Shown here: positions 33,381-42,848 of the stretch, piece after piece
Layout: each line of letters opens with the position of its first letter
Numbering within the stretch: position 1 is the stretch's first letter
NCBI GenBank assembly: GCA_002412795.1
Contig: DHVS01000001.1
Coordinates: 5,604 to 69,603, forward strand
Direction: 5' to 3'
From: a bacterium UBP2_UBA5202
GTDB taxonomy: Bacteria; Edwardsbacteria; AC1; EtOH8
DNA length: 64,000 nt
Notes under the pieces: model-generated
Told to the model about the DNA's origin: nothing
Seen by the model: only the letters and a program-made list of their open reading frames with translations
The model's database searches: none
Made by a program: the position numbers and the translations under genes

Positions 33381-34175
33381 ATGATGAAAAAGAAAGCATT
33401 ATATTTGCTGTTTTCGGTGGCATTGGTCTTTTCAGCCGGCTGCGGCAAGAACAAACAAAGCATTACCCTGGCCGGATCCACCGCCTTCCAGCCTTTCGCC
33501 GAGAAACTGGCCGAGCAGTACATGACATCCAATCCCGGAGCCACGATCACCGTTCAGGGCGGGGGTTCGGCGGTGGGCATCCAGTCGGCCCTTTCCGGGG
33601 CTGCCCAGATAGGAATGGCCGACCTGGTAAACCTGCCTCCGGAAGCCAAGGACCTTAGCGCCACCGTAGTGGCCCGCGACGGCATCGCGGTGGTGATAAA
33701 CCCGGCCAACAAAGTGAACAATTTGACCACCGGCCAGATCAGGGACATTTTCAACGGAAAGATAAAGAACTGGAAGGAAGCCGGCGGGGCGGATAAAACC
33801 ATCACCGTGGTCTCGCGGGAGGCCGGCTCCGGCACCAGGACCTCCTTTGAGGAGATAATCACGGGGATCGAGCTGGTTGGAGAGGCTCTGATCCAGGAAT
33901 CCAACGGCACTATCCGGGAGACGGTGGCCAACGACGCCGGAGCCATAGGCTATCTTTCCCACGGGCTATTGAACGAAAAGATCAAAGCCGTGCAGATAGA
34001 CGGCCAGGACTGCACCACCGAATGCATCATGACCCAGAAATACCTGCTGGTGCGTCCGATATTTCTTTTGACCAAGGCCCAGCCCGGAGCCGAGGTGCAA
34101 CGGATGATTGATTATATCCTTTCCCCCGAGGGACAGCAGACCATCCAGCAGAACGGATTGATCACGGCCAAGTGA
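33381..34175 (+). CDS. pstS: Phosphate-binding lipoprotein PstS (system 2)
   Basis: 264 residues. The signal ends in a lipobox, LVFSAGC, so the mature protein is lipid-anchored, unlike PstS1. Ligand segments are AGSTAFQPFAEKLAEQYMT, QGGGSAVGIQSAL and VSREAGSGTRTSFEE; it ends YILSPEGQQTIQQNG. It is the first gene of a second complete transporter (pstC2, pstA2, pstB2, pstB3) under a four-repeat Pho box. AAGGAG lies upstream at slightly long spacing. It is about as long as the ModA/PstS-like short family (TIGR02136 type). Confidence 0.92.
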   Translation: MMKKKALYLLFSVALVFSAGCGKNKQSITLAGSTAFQPFAEKLAEQYMTSNPGATITVQGGGSAVGIQSALSGAAQIGMADLVNLPPEAKDLSATVVARDGIAVVINPANKVNNLTTGQIRDIFNGKIKNWKEAGGADKTITVVSREAGSGTRTSFEEIITGIELVGEALIQESNGTIRETVANDAGAIGYLSHGLLNEKIKAVQIDGQDCTTECIMTQKYLLVRPIFLLTKAQPGAEVQRMIDYILSPEGQQTIQQNGLITAK

Positions 34176-34258
34176 AACTAATTCCTGAATACGGAATACT
34201 GAATTTTGAATACTGTAGCCAGTAACATTGTTGACAGTACTGAAACGCAAAATTAAAA

Positions 34259-35116
34259 ATGCCCGTTACCAGTGAAAAAATAATGCAGCGGCTGCTGCTG
34301 GCCGTGGCCTTTTCGGCCCTTTCGGCCCTGCTGTTGATCGCAGTATTCATCATCAGCCAGGGGCTGCCCTTTATTTTCAGGTACGGGTTCAGGGAATTCT
34401 TGTTCTCATCCCAGTGGAATCCCCAGGCCGGAAAATTCGGAATATTTCCCATGGTGGTCTCCACCCTGTGGGTCACCCTGGGGGCCATGGCCATCGGGGC
34501 GCCGCTGGGAGTGGCCGGGGCGGTGTTCCTGACCGAGTTCGTGCCCCGGACGGTGATGCGGATAATAAAGCCGTCCATCGAACTGCTGGCCGGGATCCCT
34601 TCGGTGGTCTATGGGTTCATAGGGGTGATGGTGCTGGCCCCGCTGATCCGGGACCATCTGGGCGGGCCGGGGCTTTCGCTTTTGGCCGGGTCCATCATCC
34701 TGGGAATAATGATCCTGCCCACCATCATCAGCATCTCCATCGATTCCATCATGGCGGTGCCCAAAAGCTACCGCGAAGGCTCGCTGGCCCTGGGGGCCAC
34801 GGTCTGGCAGACGGTGCGGATGGTGACCCTGCCGGCCGCCCGGTCCGGCATCGCGGCCAGCATCATCCTGGCCATGGGGCGGGCCGTGGGCGAGACCATG
34901 GCGGTGATAATGGTCACCGGTAACTCCGTCAAGATACCGGGCTCGGCCCTGGAGCCGGTGCGGACCCTGACCGCCAACATCGCCCTGGAGATGGGATACG
35001 CCACCGGAATGCACCGCCAGGCCCTGTTCGCCACCGGGGTGGTGCTGTTCGTGGTGATCATGATCCTCAATTTCAGCGCCAGTTATGTGATGCGCCAGCG
35101 AAAGGCCCGCCGATGA
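34259..35116 (+). CDS. pstC: Phosphate ABC transporter permease PstC (system 2)
   Basis: 285 residues, six helices, with ELLAGIPSVVYGFIGVMVL near 108, the permease loop EGSLALGATVWQTVRMVTLP near 172 and GRAVGETMAVIMVTGN near 205. It lacks the N-terminal extension seen in PstC1. It overlaps pstA2 by four bases (ATGA). Membrane partner of PstA2 and fed by the lipoprotein PstS2. Confidence 0.93.
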   Translation: MPVTSEKIMQRLLLAVAFSALSALLLIAVFIISQGLPFIFRYGFREFLFSSQWNPQAGKFGIFPMVVSTLWVTLGAMAIGAPLGVAGAVFLTEFVPRTVMRIIKPSIELLAGIPSVVYGFIGVMVLAPLIRDHLGGPGLSLLAGSIILGIMILPTIISISIDSIMAVPKSYREGSLALGATVWQTVRMVTLPAARSGIAASIILAMGRAVGETMAVIMVTGNSVKIPGSALEPVRTLTANIALEMGYATGMHRQALFATGVVLFVVIMILNFSASYVMRQRKARR

Positions 35117-35949
35117 AGCTTGATCCCAAAAACACCCAGCGGGCGGCGGTGGCGGTGTTGGGTTCCGCCACCCTGCTGACCCTGACCGCCCTGATCTTCA
35201 TCATCGTCTTCGTGCTGGAGAAGGGCCTGCCGGTCTTAAACTGGTCCTTTCTGACCGGGGCGCCCCAGGACATGGGCCGGGCCGGGGGCATTTTTCCGGC
35301 CATAGCCGGCTCGGTCGCCCTTACCGTTCTGGCGGTGCTGCTGGCCGCTCCTCTGGGGGTGGGCACGGCGGTCTACCTGACCGAATACACCCGGGAGTCG
35401 CGCCTGACCGCCATCATCCGTTTCGGGGCCGACTGCCTGGCCGGCATCCCGTCAATCATCTTCGGACTGTTCGGCTTCATACTGTTCGTGACCATCCTAA
35501 AGATGGGCTGGTCGCTGCTGGCCGGGGGGCTGACCCTGGCCCTGATGATCCTGCCCACCATCATCCGGACCACCGAGGAGGCCATCAAGGCGGTGCCGCT
35601 TTCCTACCGCGAGGTCAGCTATTCGCTGGGGGCCACCCGCTGGCAGACGGTGTACAAAGTTATCCTGCCCAATGCCCTGCCCGGGATCCTGACCGGTGTG
35701 ATGCTGGGGGTGGGGAGGTCGCTGGGCGAGACGGCGGCCGTCATCTTCACCGCCGGGTCATCGCTCAGGATGCCGGCCTCGATCTTCGATTCGGTCCGGA
35801 CCATGGCGGTGCACTTCTACCTGCTGGCCCGGGAGGGCATCTCGGCCGAGAACGCCTACGGAACGGCGGCGGCCCTGATCATAGCCGTGCTCTCGGTGAA
35901 CCTGCTGGCCTATTGGATGATGAACCGGATGGTTGCCAAAAGAACATAA
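35113..35949 (+). CDS. pstA: Phosphate ABC transporter permease PstA (system 2)
   Basis: 278 residues, six helices. The conserved segments are DCLAGIPSIIFGLFGFILF near 110, permease loop EVSYSLGATRWQTVYKVILP near 167 and VGRSLGETAAVIFTAGSS near 200. Translationally coupled to pstC2. The ATPase gene pstB2 follows after 10 bases. Compared with PstA1 it lacks the long N-terminal cytoplasmic part. Confidence 0.93.
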   Translation: MKLDPKNTQRAAVAVLGSATLLTLTALIFIIVFVLEKGLPVLNWSFLTGAPQDMGRAGGIFPAIAGSVALTVLAVLLAAPLGVGTAVYLTEYTRESRLTAIIRFGADCLAGIPSIIFGLFGFILFVTILKMGWSLLAGGLTLALMILPTIIRTTEEAIKAVPLSYREVSYSLGATRWQTVYKVILPNALPGILTGVMLGVGRSLGETAAVIFTAGSSLRMPASIFDSVRTMAVHFYLLAREGISAENAYGTAAALIIAVLSVNLLAYWMMNRMVAKRT

Positions 35950-35959
35950 AGATGAACAG

Positions 35960-36715
35960 ATGCCAGACAAAATAGCACTGAATAAATTTTCGGTCCATTA
36001 CGGTCCGGACCCGCTTCTTCAGGAGATAGACCTGGAGATCCAAAGCAATCAGATCCTGGGCGTGATCGGGCCGTCCGGCTCCGGCAAGACCACCTTTCTG
36101 CGCGCCCTGAACCGGATGAACGAACTGCAGCCCGGCTTTACCGCCAGTGGCCGGATCATGTTGGACGGGGAGGACATCTACGGACTTGATTATGATGCCG
36201 TAAGCCTGCGCAAAAAAGTGGGGATGGTGTTTGCCATGCCGGTGCCGCTGCCCATGAGCATTCACGAGAACATAATCTACGGCCCCAAACTTTCGGCCGG
36301 CCGGGGATGGAAGTATGACGAAGCAGTGGTGGAGAGCTCCTTAAAGGCGGCGTTTTTATGGGACGAGGTCAGGGACCGTTTGAAGACTTCGGCCTTAAGG
36401 CTTTCCGGCGGCCAGCAGCAGCGGCTATGCCTGGCCAGGACCCTGGCCCTGGAGCCGGAGGTTATCCTGCTGGACGAGCCCTGCTCCGGGCTGGACCCGG
36501 TTTCCACCGCCAAGATCGAGGAGGCGCTGACCATCCTAAAGGAAAGATACACCGTGATCCTGGTCACCAACAACACCAAGCAGGCGGCCCGGGTGGCCGA
36601 CCGCACGGCTTTCTTCCTGATGGGGAAACTGGTGGAGGAGGGGACCACCCAGCAGATGTTCACCGCTCCCAAGGACAAGAGGACCAGCGACTACATCACC
36701 GGAAGGTTTGGATGA
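35960..36715 (+). CDS. pstB: PstB2: phosphate-type ABC ATPase lacking Q-loop Gln and H-loop His
   Basis: 251 residues from ATG 35960 (a TTG at 35933 would overlap pstA2). Walker A GPSGSGKTTFL, signature LSGGQQQR (148-155) and Walker B LLDEPCSGLD with Glu173 are intact. Two catalytic switches are not: the Q-loop reads GMVFAMPVPLP with Ala92 in place of Gln, and the H-loop reads LVTNNTKQ with Asn204 in place of His. As a homodimer it should hydrolyse ATP poorly. The following PstB3 has the opposite defect, so a heterodimer is the simplest reading. It is otherwise close to PstB, ending DYITGRFG. Confidence 0.9.
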   Translation: MPDKIALNKFSVHYGPDPLLQEIDLEIQSNQILGVIGPSGSGKTTFLRALNRMNELQPGFTASGRIMLDGEDIYGLDYDAVSLRKKVGMVFAMPVPLPMSIHENIIYGPKLSAGRGWKYDEAVVESSLKAAFLWDEVRDRLKTSALRLSGGQQQRLCLARTLALEPEVILLDEPCSGLDPVSTAKIEEALTILKERYTVILVTNNTKQAARVADRTAFFLMGKLVEEGTTQQMFTAPKDKRTSDYITGRFG

Positions 36716-36742
36716 GGGCTGTCAAGAGTACTAATTTATTTT

Positions 36743-36814
36743 GCCACAGAATGCACAAAAACACATAACTATCTTAAATATTTACCATTTTGTGACCTAT
36801 GTGCTTTTTGTGGC
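36743..36814 (+). repeat. Dispersed inverted repeat between pstB2 and pstB3
   Basis: Left arm GCCACAGAATGCACAAAAACACA, right arm TGTGACCTATGTGCTTTTTGTGGC. Same family as copies at 18671 and 62110. Its presence breaks an otherwise tightly packed operon. Confidence 0.72.
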
Positions 36815-36828
36815 TAATTCGGTAATTT

Positions 36829-37587
36829 ATGATGGATCAAAAGATTGAAATAAAGGACCTGGATCTTTTCTACGGCAGTTTCCAGGCGCTGAAGGCAGTG
36901 TCCATGCCGGTCTATGACCGGCAGATCACCGCTTTGATCGGCCCTTCCGGCTGCGGGAAATCCACCCTGCTCCGCTGTCTCAACCGGATGAACGACCTGA
37001 TCTCCGAGGTCAGGATCACGGGCCGGGCCCTGCTGGACGGGGTCAACATCTACGACCGGAGCACCGATGTGGAAGGCCTCCGGAAGAGGGTGGGAATGGT
37101 CTTTCAGCGTCCCAATCCCTTCCCGCTGCCGATCTACGAGAACGTGGTCTACGGCTTGAGGGTGGCCGGAGAGAACGACAAGAAGACCCTGGATCAGACG
37201 GCGGAAAAAAGCCTGAAGGCCGCCTGGCTCTGGGACCAGCTCAAGGACAAACTTCATCAGCCGGCCATCTCTCTTCCCCTGGATCAGCAGCAGCGGCTGT
37301 GCCTGGCCCGCCTGCTGGCGGTGGAGCCGGAGGTGATCCTGATGGACGAGCCCTGCTCCTCACTTGACCCCATCGCCACCGCCAAGGTGGAGGAGCTGAT
37401 GCTGGAACTGAAAAAGGATTACACCATCGTCATCGTCACCCACAACATGCAGCAGGCGGCCCGGGTCTCGGATTTTTCGGGCTATATGCTGCTGGGGGAG
37501 ATGATAGAGTTCGGGGAAACAAAAACGCTGTTCACCAATCCTTCGCAGAAGCTGACCGAGGACTATATCACCGGAAGGTTCGGGTGA
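36829..37587 (+). CDS. pstB: PstB3: phosphate-type ABC ATPase with degenerate signature motif
   Basis: 252 residues. Walker A GPSGCGKSTLLR, Q-loop GMVFQRPNPFP (Gln93), Walker B LMDEPCSSLD (Glu174) and H-loop VTHNMQQ (His205) are all standard, but the ABC signature LSGGQ is replaced by LPLDQ (149-153). The signature of one subunit completes the ATP site of the other, so a PstB3 homodimer would have two defective sites. Paired with PstB2 it would form one complete site (PstB3 Walker A/B, Q and H with PstB2 LSGGQ) and one dead site. Distance to pstB2 is 113 bases, filled by a repeat. phoU follows. Confidence 0.9.
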   Translation: MMDQKIEIKDLDLFYGSFQALKAVSMPVYDRQITALIGPSGCGKSTLLRCLNRMNDLISEVRITGRALLDGVNIYDRSTDVEGLRKRVGMVFQRPNPFPLPIYENVVYGLRVAGENDKKTLDQTAEKSLKAAWLWDQLKDKLHQPAISLPLDQQQRLCLARLLAVEPEVILMDEPCSSLDPIATAKVEELMLELKKDYTIVIVTHNMQQAARVSDFSGYMLLGEMIEFGETKTLFTNPSQKLTEDYITGRFG

Positions 37588-37674
37588 CGGAACGCTGATA
37601 ACAGGGAACTGATATTCGGGATTTGTGGCAGAAACGCTAAACAGTAAACGGCAAACGAAGTTAGAGGTAGAAAG

Positions 37675-38343
37675 ATGGAACAAAGGCATTTTGACCGGGA
37701 GCTTCTGGAACTGAAGGAAAAGCTTCTTTTAATGGCGGCCAAGGTGGAGCAGCTGATCAAGCAGTCGGTGGAGGCCCTGATCAAGAAAGATGCGGCCCTG
37801 GCTCAGTCGCTTTTTGCCCTGGACAAGGAAGTGGACAAGCTGGAGATCGATATAGAAGAGGACGCCATCGCCCTGATCGCCCGGCACCAGCCGGCGGCCG
37901 GGGACCTGAGGTTCCTGATCGGGGCCATCAAGATCAACAACGACCTGGAGCGGATCAGCGACCACGGGGTCAACATCGCCCAGAGCGCCATCAGGCTGGC
38001 CGCCCAGCCCGACCTTAAACCCCTGATCGACATTCCGCGGATGGCCGAATTTTCCATCGGCATGCTCAAGGACAGCCTGGACAGCTTCGTCAACAACGAC
38101 CCGGACAAGGCCCGGGCGGTGTGCCGGAGCGACGACAAGGTGGACGACCTGAAGGACCAGATATTCAGGGAACTGCTGACCTATATGATGGAGAAGCAGG
38201 ACTCCATCGGCCGGGCCATGGACCTGATCCTGGTCAGCCGGAACCTGGAGCGGGTGGCCGACCTTTCCACCAACATCAGCGAGGAGGAGATCTACATCTC
38301 CGAGGCCAAGATCGTAAAGCATAATGTTCAGAAGGGGAAATGA
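37675..38343 (+). CDS. phoU: Phosphate signalling protein PhoU
   Basis: 222 residues, all helical: two three-helix bundles with the family's paired acidic metal motifs (ALDKEVDKLEIDIEEDAI near 50, RSDDKVDDLKDQIFRE near 147) and ISDHGVNIAQ / VADLSTNISEE segments. PhoU links Pst transport to PhoR, keeping the kinase off when phosphate is plentiful. It is last in the pst cluster, with AGGTAGAAAG before the ATG and a terminator 17 bases after the stop. Confidence 0.95.
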   Translation: MEQRHFDRELLELKEKLLLMAAKVEQLIKQSVEALIKKDAALAQSLFALDKEVDKLEIDIEEDAIALIARHQPAAGDLRFLIGAIKINNDLERISDHGVNIAQSAIRLAAQPDLKPLIDIPRMAEFSIGMLKDSLDSFVNNDPDKARAVCRSDDKVDDLKDQIFRELLTYMMEKQDSIGRAMDLILVSRNLERVADLSTNISEEEIYISEAKIVKHNVQKGK

Positions 38344-38359
38344 CAGGTTAGAAAATATT

Positions 38360-38388
38360 AAGCCGGAAGCGAAAGCCTCCGGCTTTTT
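38360..38388 (+). terminator. Terminator of the pst-phoU cluster
   Basis: AAGCCGGAaGC, loop gaaa, GCcTCCGGCTTTTTT: a strong stem with a U-tract. Confidence 0.9.
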
Positions 38389-38399
38389 TCATTGCTTTT

Positions 38400-38607
38400 T
38401 CCGGGCTAATTTATTAGGGTAACCGCCGACAACGCTTGGGAAATGTGCGTGATGCAATATTTTATCTCTTTATTGAGTGGGCAGGCCACCACCACCATCA
38501 TGATGATGCCAATGACCTTGATGATGATGTGCACGATCATGAAAGCAAATATGACCATCATGATGATGGCGCCCAATATTTAGCCAATGCCAATTATAAA
38601 AAAGAGC
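38400..38607 (+). other. Low-complexity ATG/CAT-repeat stretch, no supported gene
   Basis: Between phoU and the AbiE pair, bases 38480-38575 consist largely of atgatgatg / catcat / accacc triplets. All three phases look protein-like: one plus frame is His/Asp-rich, another is Met-rich (ATG 38443 to a TAG near 38583), and the minus strand is a hydrophobic Ile/Met/Val helix. No ribosome-binding site supports any of them. Confidence 0.4.
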
Positions 38608-38663
38608 TTGACATTAAACTAAAAATGTGTAATAATCTCGGTAAATATTAATAACTACCGAGA
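38608..38663 (+). promoter_or_regulatory. Promoter and operator of the AbiE-type pair
   Basis: TTGACA (38608-38613), 16 bases, TAATAA (38630-38635), then a perfect 8-bp inverted repeat TCTCGGTA (38636-38643) / TACCGAGA (38656-38663) across the expected transcript start. This is the position expected of an autoregulatory operator. Confidence 0.72.
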
Positions 38664-38672
38664 CATAAACAC

Positions 38673-39275
38673 TTGAGAGATCAAACGCTAAAAAGAATAA
38701 AGAAGAAGTATGCACGGCAAGCATATTTTACCATAGCTGATGCGGTTAATATGGACATTCATCCGGAGGTCATACGCCGGATGACCAATAAAGGTGAGTT
38801 TGAACGTGTCGGGCGTGGTGCATATCGTGTTATCGGAGCGGAACTCACGGAAAAACATTCATTTGCCCTGGCGGCAAAGGCTGTACCAAAGGGTGTTATC
38901 TGTCTGGCAACGGCCCTCAGGTTTCACGGTATCACGACCCAACTGCCCGCGCATGTCTGGATTGCCATAGAGAATAAAATGTGGCGAACGAAACAGATTG
39001 ATGCCGGGCTGCATCTGGTGTTCTTTTCCGGCGAATCCTTTACCTCGGGCGTTGAAGATCATATTATCGAAGGCGTAAATGTCCGAGTCTACACCCCCGC
39101 CAAGACGGTGGCCGATTGCTTCAAATACCGCAACAAGATCGGCCTGGACGTAGCCCTGGAGGCCCTTAAGGAAGGGCGGCGGGCCCGCAAGTTCACTGCC
39201 GACGAACTGACCAAATACGCCCGGATCGACCGGGTGCTCAATGTGATCAAGCCTTATATGGAGGCGGTCTTTTGA
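38673..39275 (+). CDS. AbiEi-type antitoxin / transcriptional repressor
   Basis: 200 residues with an N-terminal winged-helix part (AYFTIADAVNMDIHPEVIRR, RVGRGAYRVIG) and the AbiEi C-terminal domain (VCLATALRFHGITTQLP-like, VYTPAKTVADCFKYRNKIG). Family antitoxins of type IV systems repress their own promoter by binding inverted repeats and counter the downstream toxin. The start is TTG 38673, about 30 bases after the predicted transcript start; no Shine-Dalgarno is seen. Codon use is AT-rich in the first two thirds and GC-rich from about 39080. Overlaps the toxin gene by four bases (TTGA). Confidence 0.87.
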   Translation: MRDQTLKRIKKKYARQAYFTIADAVNMDIHPEVIRRMTNKGEFERVGRGAYRVIGAELTEKHSFALAAKAVPKGVICLATALRFHGITTQLPAHVWIAIENKMWRTKQIDAGLHLVFFSGESFTSGVEDHIIEGVNVRVYTPAKTVADCFKYRNKIGLDVALEALKEGRRARKFTADELTKYARIDRVLNVIKPYMEAVF

Positions 39276-40198
39276 GCAGGCGGGTCGCTGCAGATATCGG
39301 GGCTTCGGTGCGTGACCGCCTGAAACAGAAATTCCCGGGGTTCGGATACGACTTTCAGGTACTGCTCACCCATTATGCCCTGGAGCGCCTGCTTTACCGC
39401 CTGGGCCGCTCTAAATACCGAAACCAATTCCTGCTTAAGGGAGCCCTGCTCTTCAAGGTCTGGTACGATCAGCCGGTCCGCTCCTCAATGGACGCCGATC
39501 TGCTGGGAGAAGGGCCTGCCGATATCCCCAAGGTGGAGAAGATATTCCGCGACCTGTGCCGGGTATCCGTCGAGCCTGACGGGCTGGAATTCCTTGCGGA
39601 CACCGTCCACGGCGAAGAGATACGGGAAAATTCGGAATATCAGGGCATCAGGATGACATTGGCCGCAGTGCTGGCCGGCGCCCGGATACACCTCCAGATC
39701 GATGTCGGCTACGGTGATGCGGTGTCCCCGCAGGCCAAGACCATAAATTATCCGGTGCTGCTGGACCTCCCGGCTCCCAGCGTCAAAGCCTATACCCAAT
39801 ATACGGTCATTGCCGAAAAGTTCCAGACCATCGTAGACAAGGGCCTGGCCAACAGCCGGATGAAGGATTACTACGATCTTTGGTACATATCCCGGCACAG
39901 CGAGATCGACGGCGCCATCCTGGCCAAGGCGGTAACCGCCACCTTCAAGAGAAGAAAAACAGAACTGCCAAGCTCCCTGCCGGAGGGACTGGATAAAGGA
40001 TTTTCATCCGATCCCTCCAAACAAAGACAATGGACATCATTCCTTAAAAAGAACAGGCCGCGTGAAGCCCAAGAGTTGATCGCCGCCGTTGCTGAGATAC
40101 AGGGTTTTCTGATGCCTGCGGTGAGATCGCTCATCGAGAAAAAGCAATTTCATGAGGTTTGGCGACCCGGCCAGGGCTGGCGTAAAGCAGCTAGATGA
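39272..40198 (+). CDS. AbiEii-type nucleotidyltransferase toxin
   Basis: 308 residues. The nucleotidyltransferase core is visible as LLKGALLFKVWYDQPVRSSMDADLLG (about 50-75), with the paired Asp of the S-x-D-x-D motif. The family segment SRMKDYYDLWYI lies near 197-208, preceded by IAEKFQTIVDKG. AbiEii/MenT toxins transfer nucleotides to tRNA or bind GTP and halt growth, protecting against phage. The start TTG overlaps the antitoxin stop, so the two are coupled. Followed by a terminator. Confidence 0.87.
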   Translation: MSRRVAADIGASVRDRLKQKFPGFGYDFQVLLTHYALERLLYRLGRSKYRNQFLLKGALLFKVWYDQPVRSSMDADLLGEGPADIPKVEKIFRDLCRVSVEPDGLEFLADTVHGEEIRENSEYQGIRMTLAAVLAGARIHLQIDVGYGDAVSPQAKTINYPVLLDLPAPSVKAYTQYTVIAEKFQTIVDKGLANSRMKDYYDLWYISRHSEIDGAILAKAVTATFKRRKTELPSSLPEGLDKGFSSDPSKQRQWTSFLKKNRPREAQELIAAVAEIQGFLMPAVRSLIEKKQFHEVWRPGQGWRKAAR

Positions 40199-40288
40199 CG
40201 AAACAATAAAGTTATAATATAAGGCAGGCTTGCTCCTGCGAATCATCCAGGGCAACTGCGGGAACAAAGGCATCTCTACTAACGCCGA

Positions 40289-40316
40289 AAAGGCTGGACT
40301 TTGGTCCGGCCTTTTA
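40289..40316 (+). terminator. Terminator after the AbiE-type pair
   Basis: AAAAGGCtGGAC, loop tttg, GTCCgGCCTTTT stem with T-rich tail. A dispersed inverted repeat (about 40359-40422, ACATAAAGACACAAAGGC / GGCTTTGTGTGAG arms) follows before tex. Confidence 0.82.
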
Positions 40317-40358
40317 TTATAATACCGAAGCCCGGGGAACCAGGGAATACAAAAAGCA

Positions 40359-40422
40359 TCACATAAAGACACAAAGGCCGCCGAGAACAAATTTCTCTTC
40401 GTGTACACCGTGGCTTTGTGTG
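40359..40422 (+). repeat. Dispersed inverted repeat upstream of tex
   Basis: Arms CACATAAAGACACAAAGGC and GTGGCTTTGTGTG with a GAGAACAAATTTCTC inner hairpin; a short member of the same intergenic family. Confidence 0.6.
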
Positions 40423-40468
40423 AGAATGATCAGGAAAACATTCGCTCATAATCACTTTGAAAGAAAAC

Positions 40469-42625
<2,157 letters not shown>

Positions 42626-42781
42626 TCCCTCCAGACAGATCACGTAATAAATGATCCTTGAATCGGGAATTATCAGGCCGGGTAGTTCCGGCAAATCGTC
42701 TAAACAGCCGGTCAAAAAAATGGGCAGACTGTTTTCATTAGTCAAATATTTAAGCCAAGCGAAAAATTTTAATTATTTTAC

Positions 42782-42810
42782 TTGACTTTAAAATCATTTT
42801 TTATTAATAT
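42782..42810 (+). promoter_or_regulatory. Predicted promoter of the coiled-coil receptor / J-like operon
   Basis: TTGACT (42782-42787), 17 bases, TAATAT (42805-42810); leader of about 32 bases to ATG 42849, with no Shine-Dalgarno. Confidence 0.6.
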
Positions 42811-42848
42811 TATACTGATATATAACATATTATCCCATAACGTCTTTA

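Noticed and set aside
38436..38651. His-rich metal-binding protein gene
   Set aside because: Only an atypical start, no ribosome site, low-complexity triplets readable in all phases; kept as a gene-free stretch with a note.
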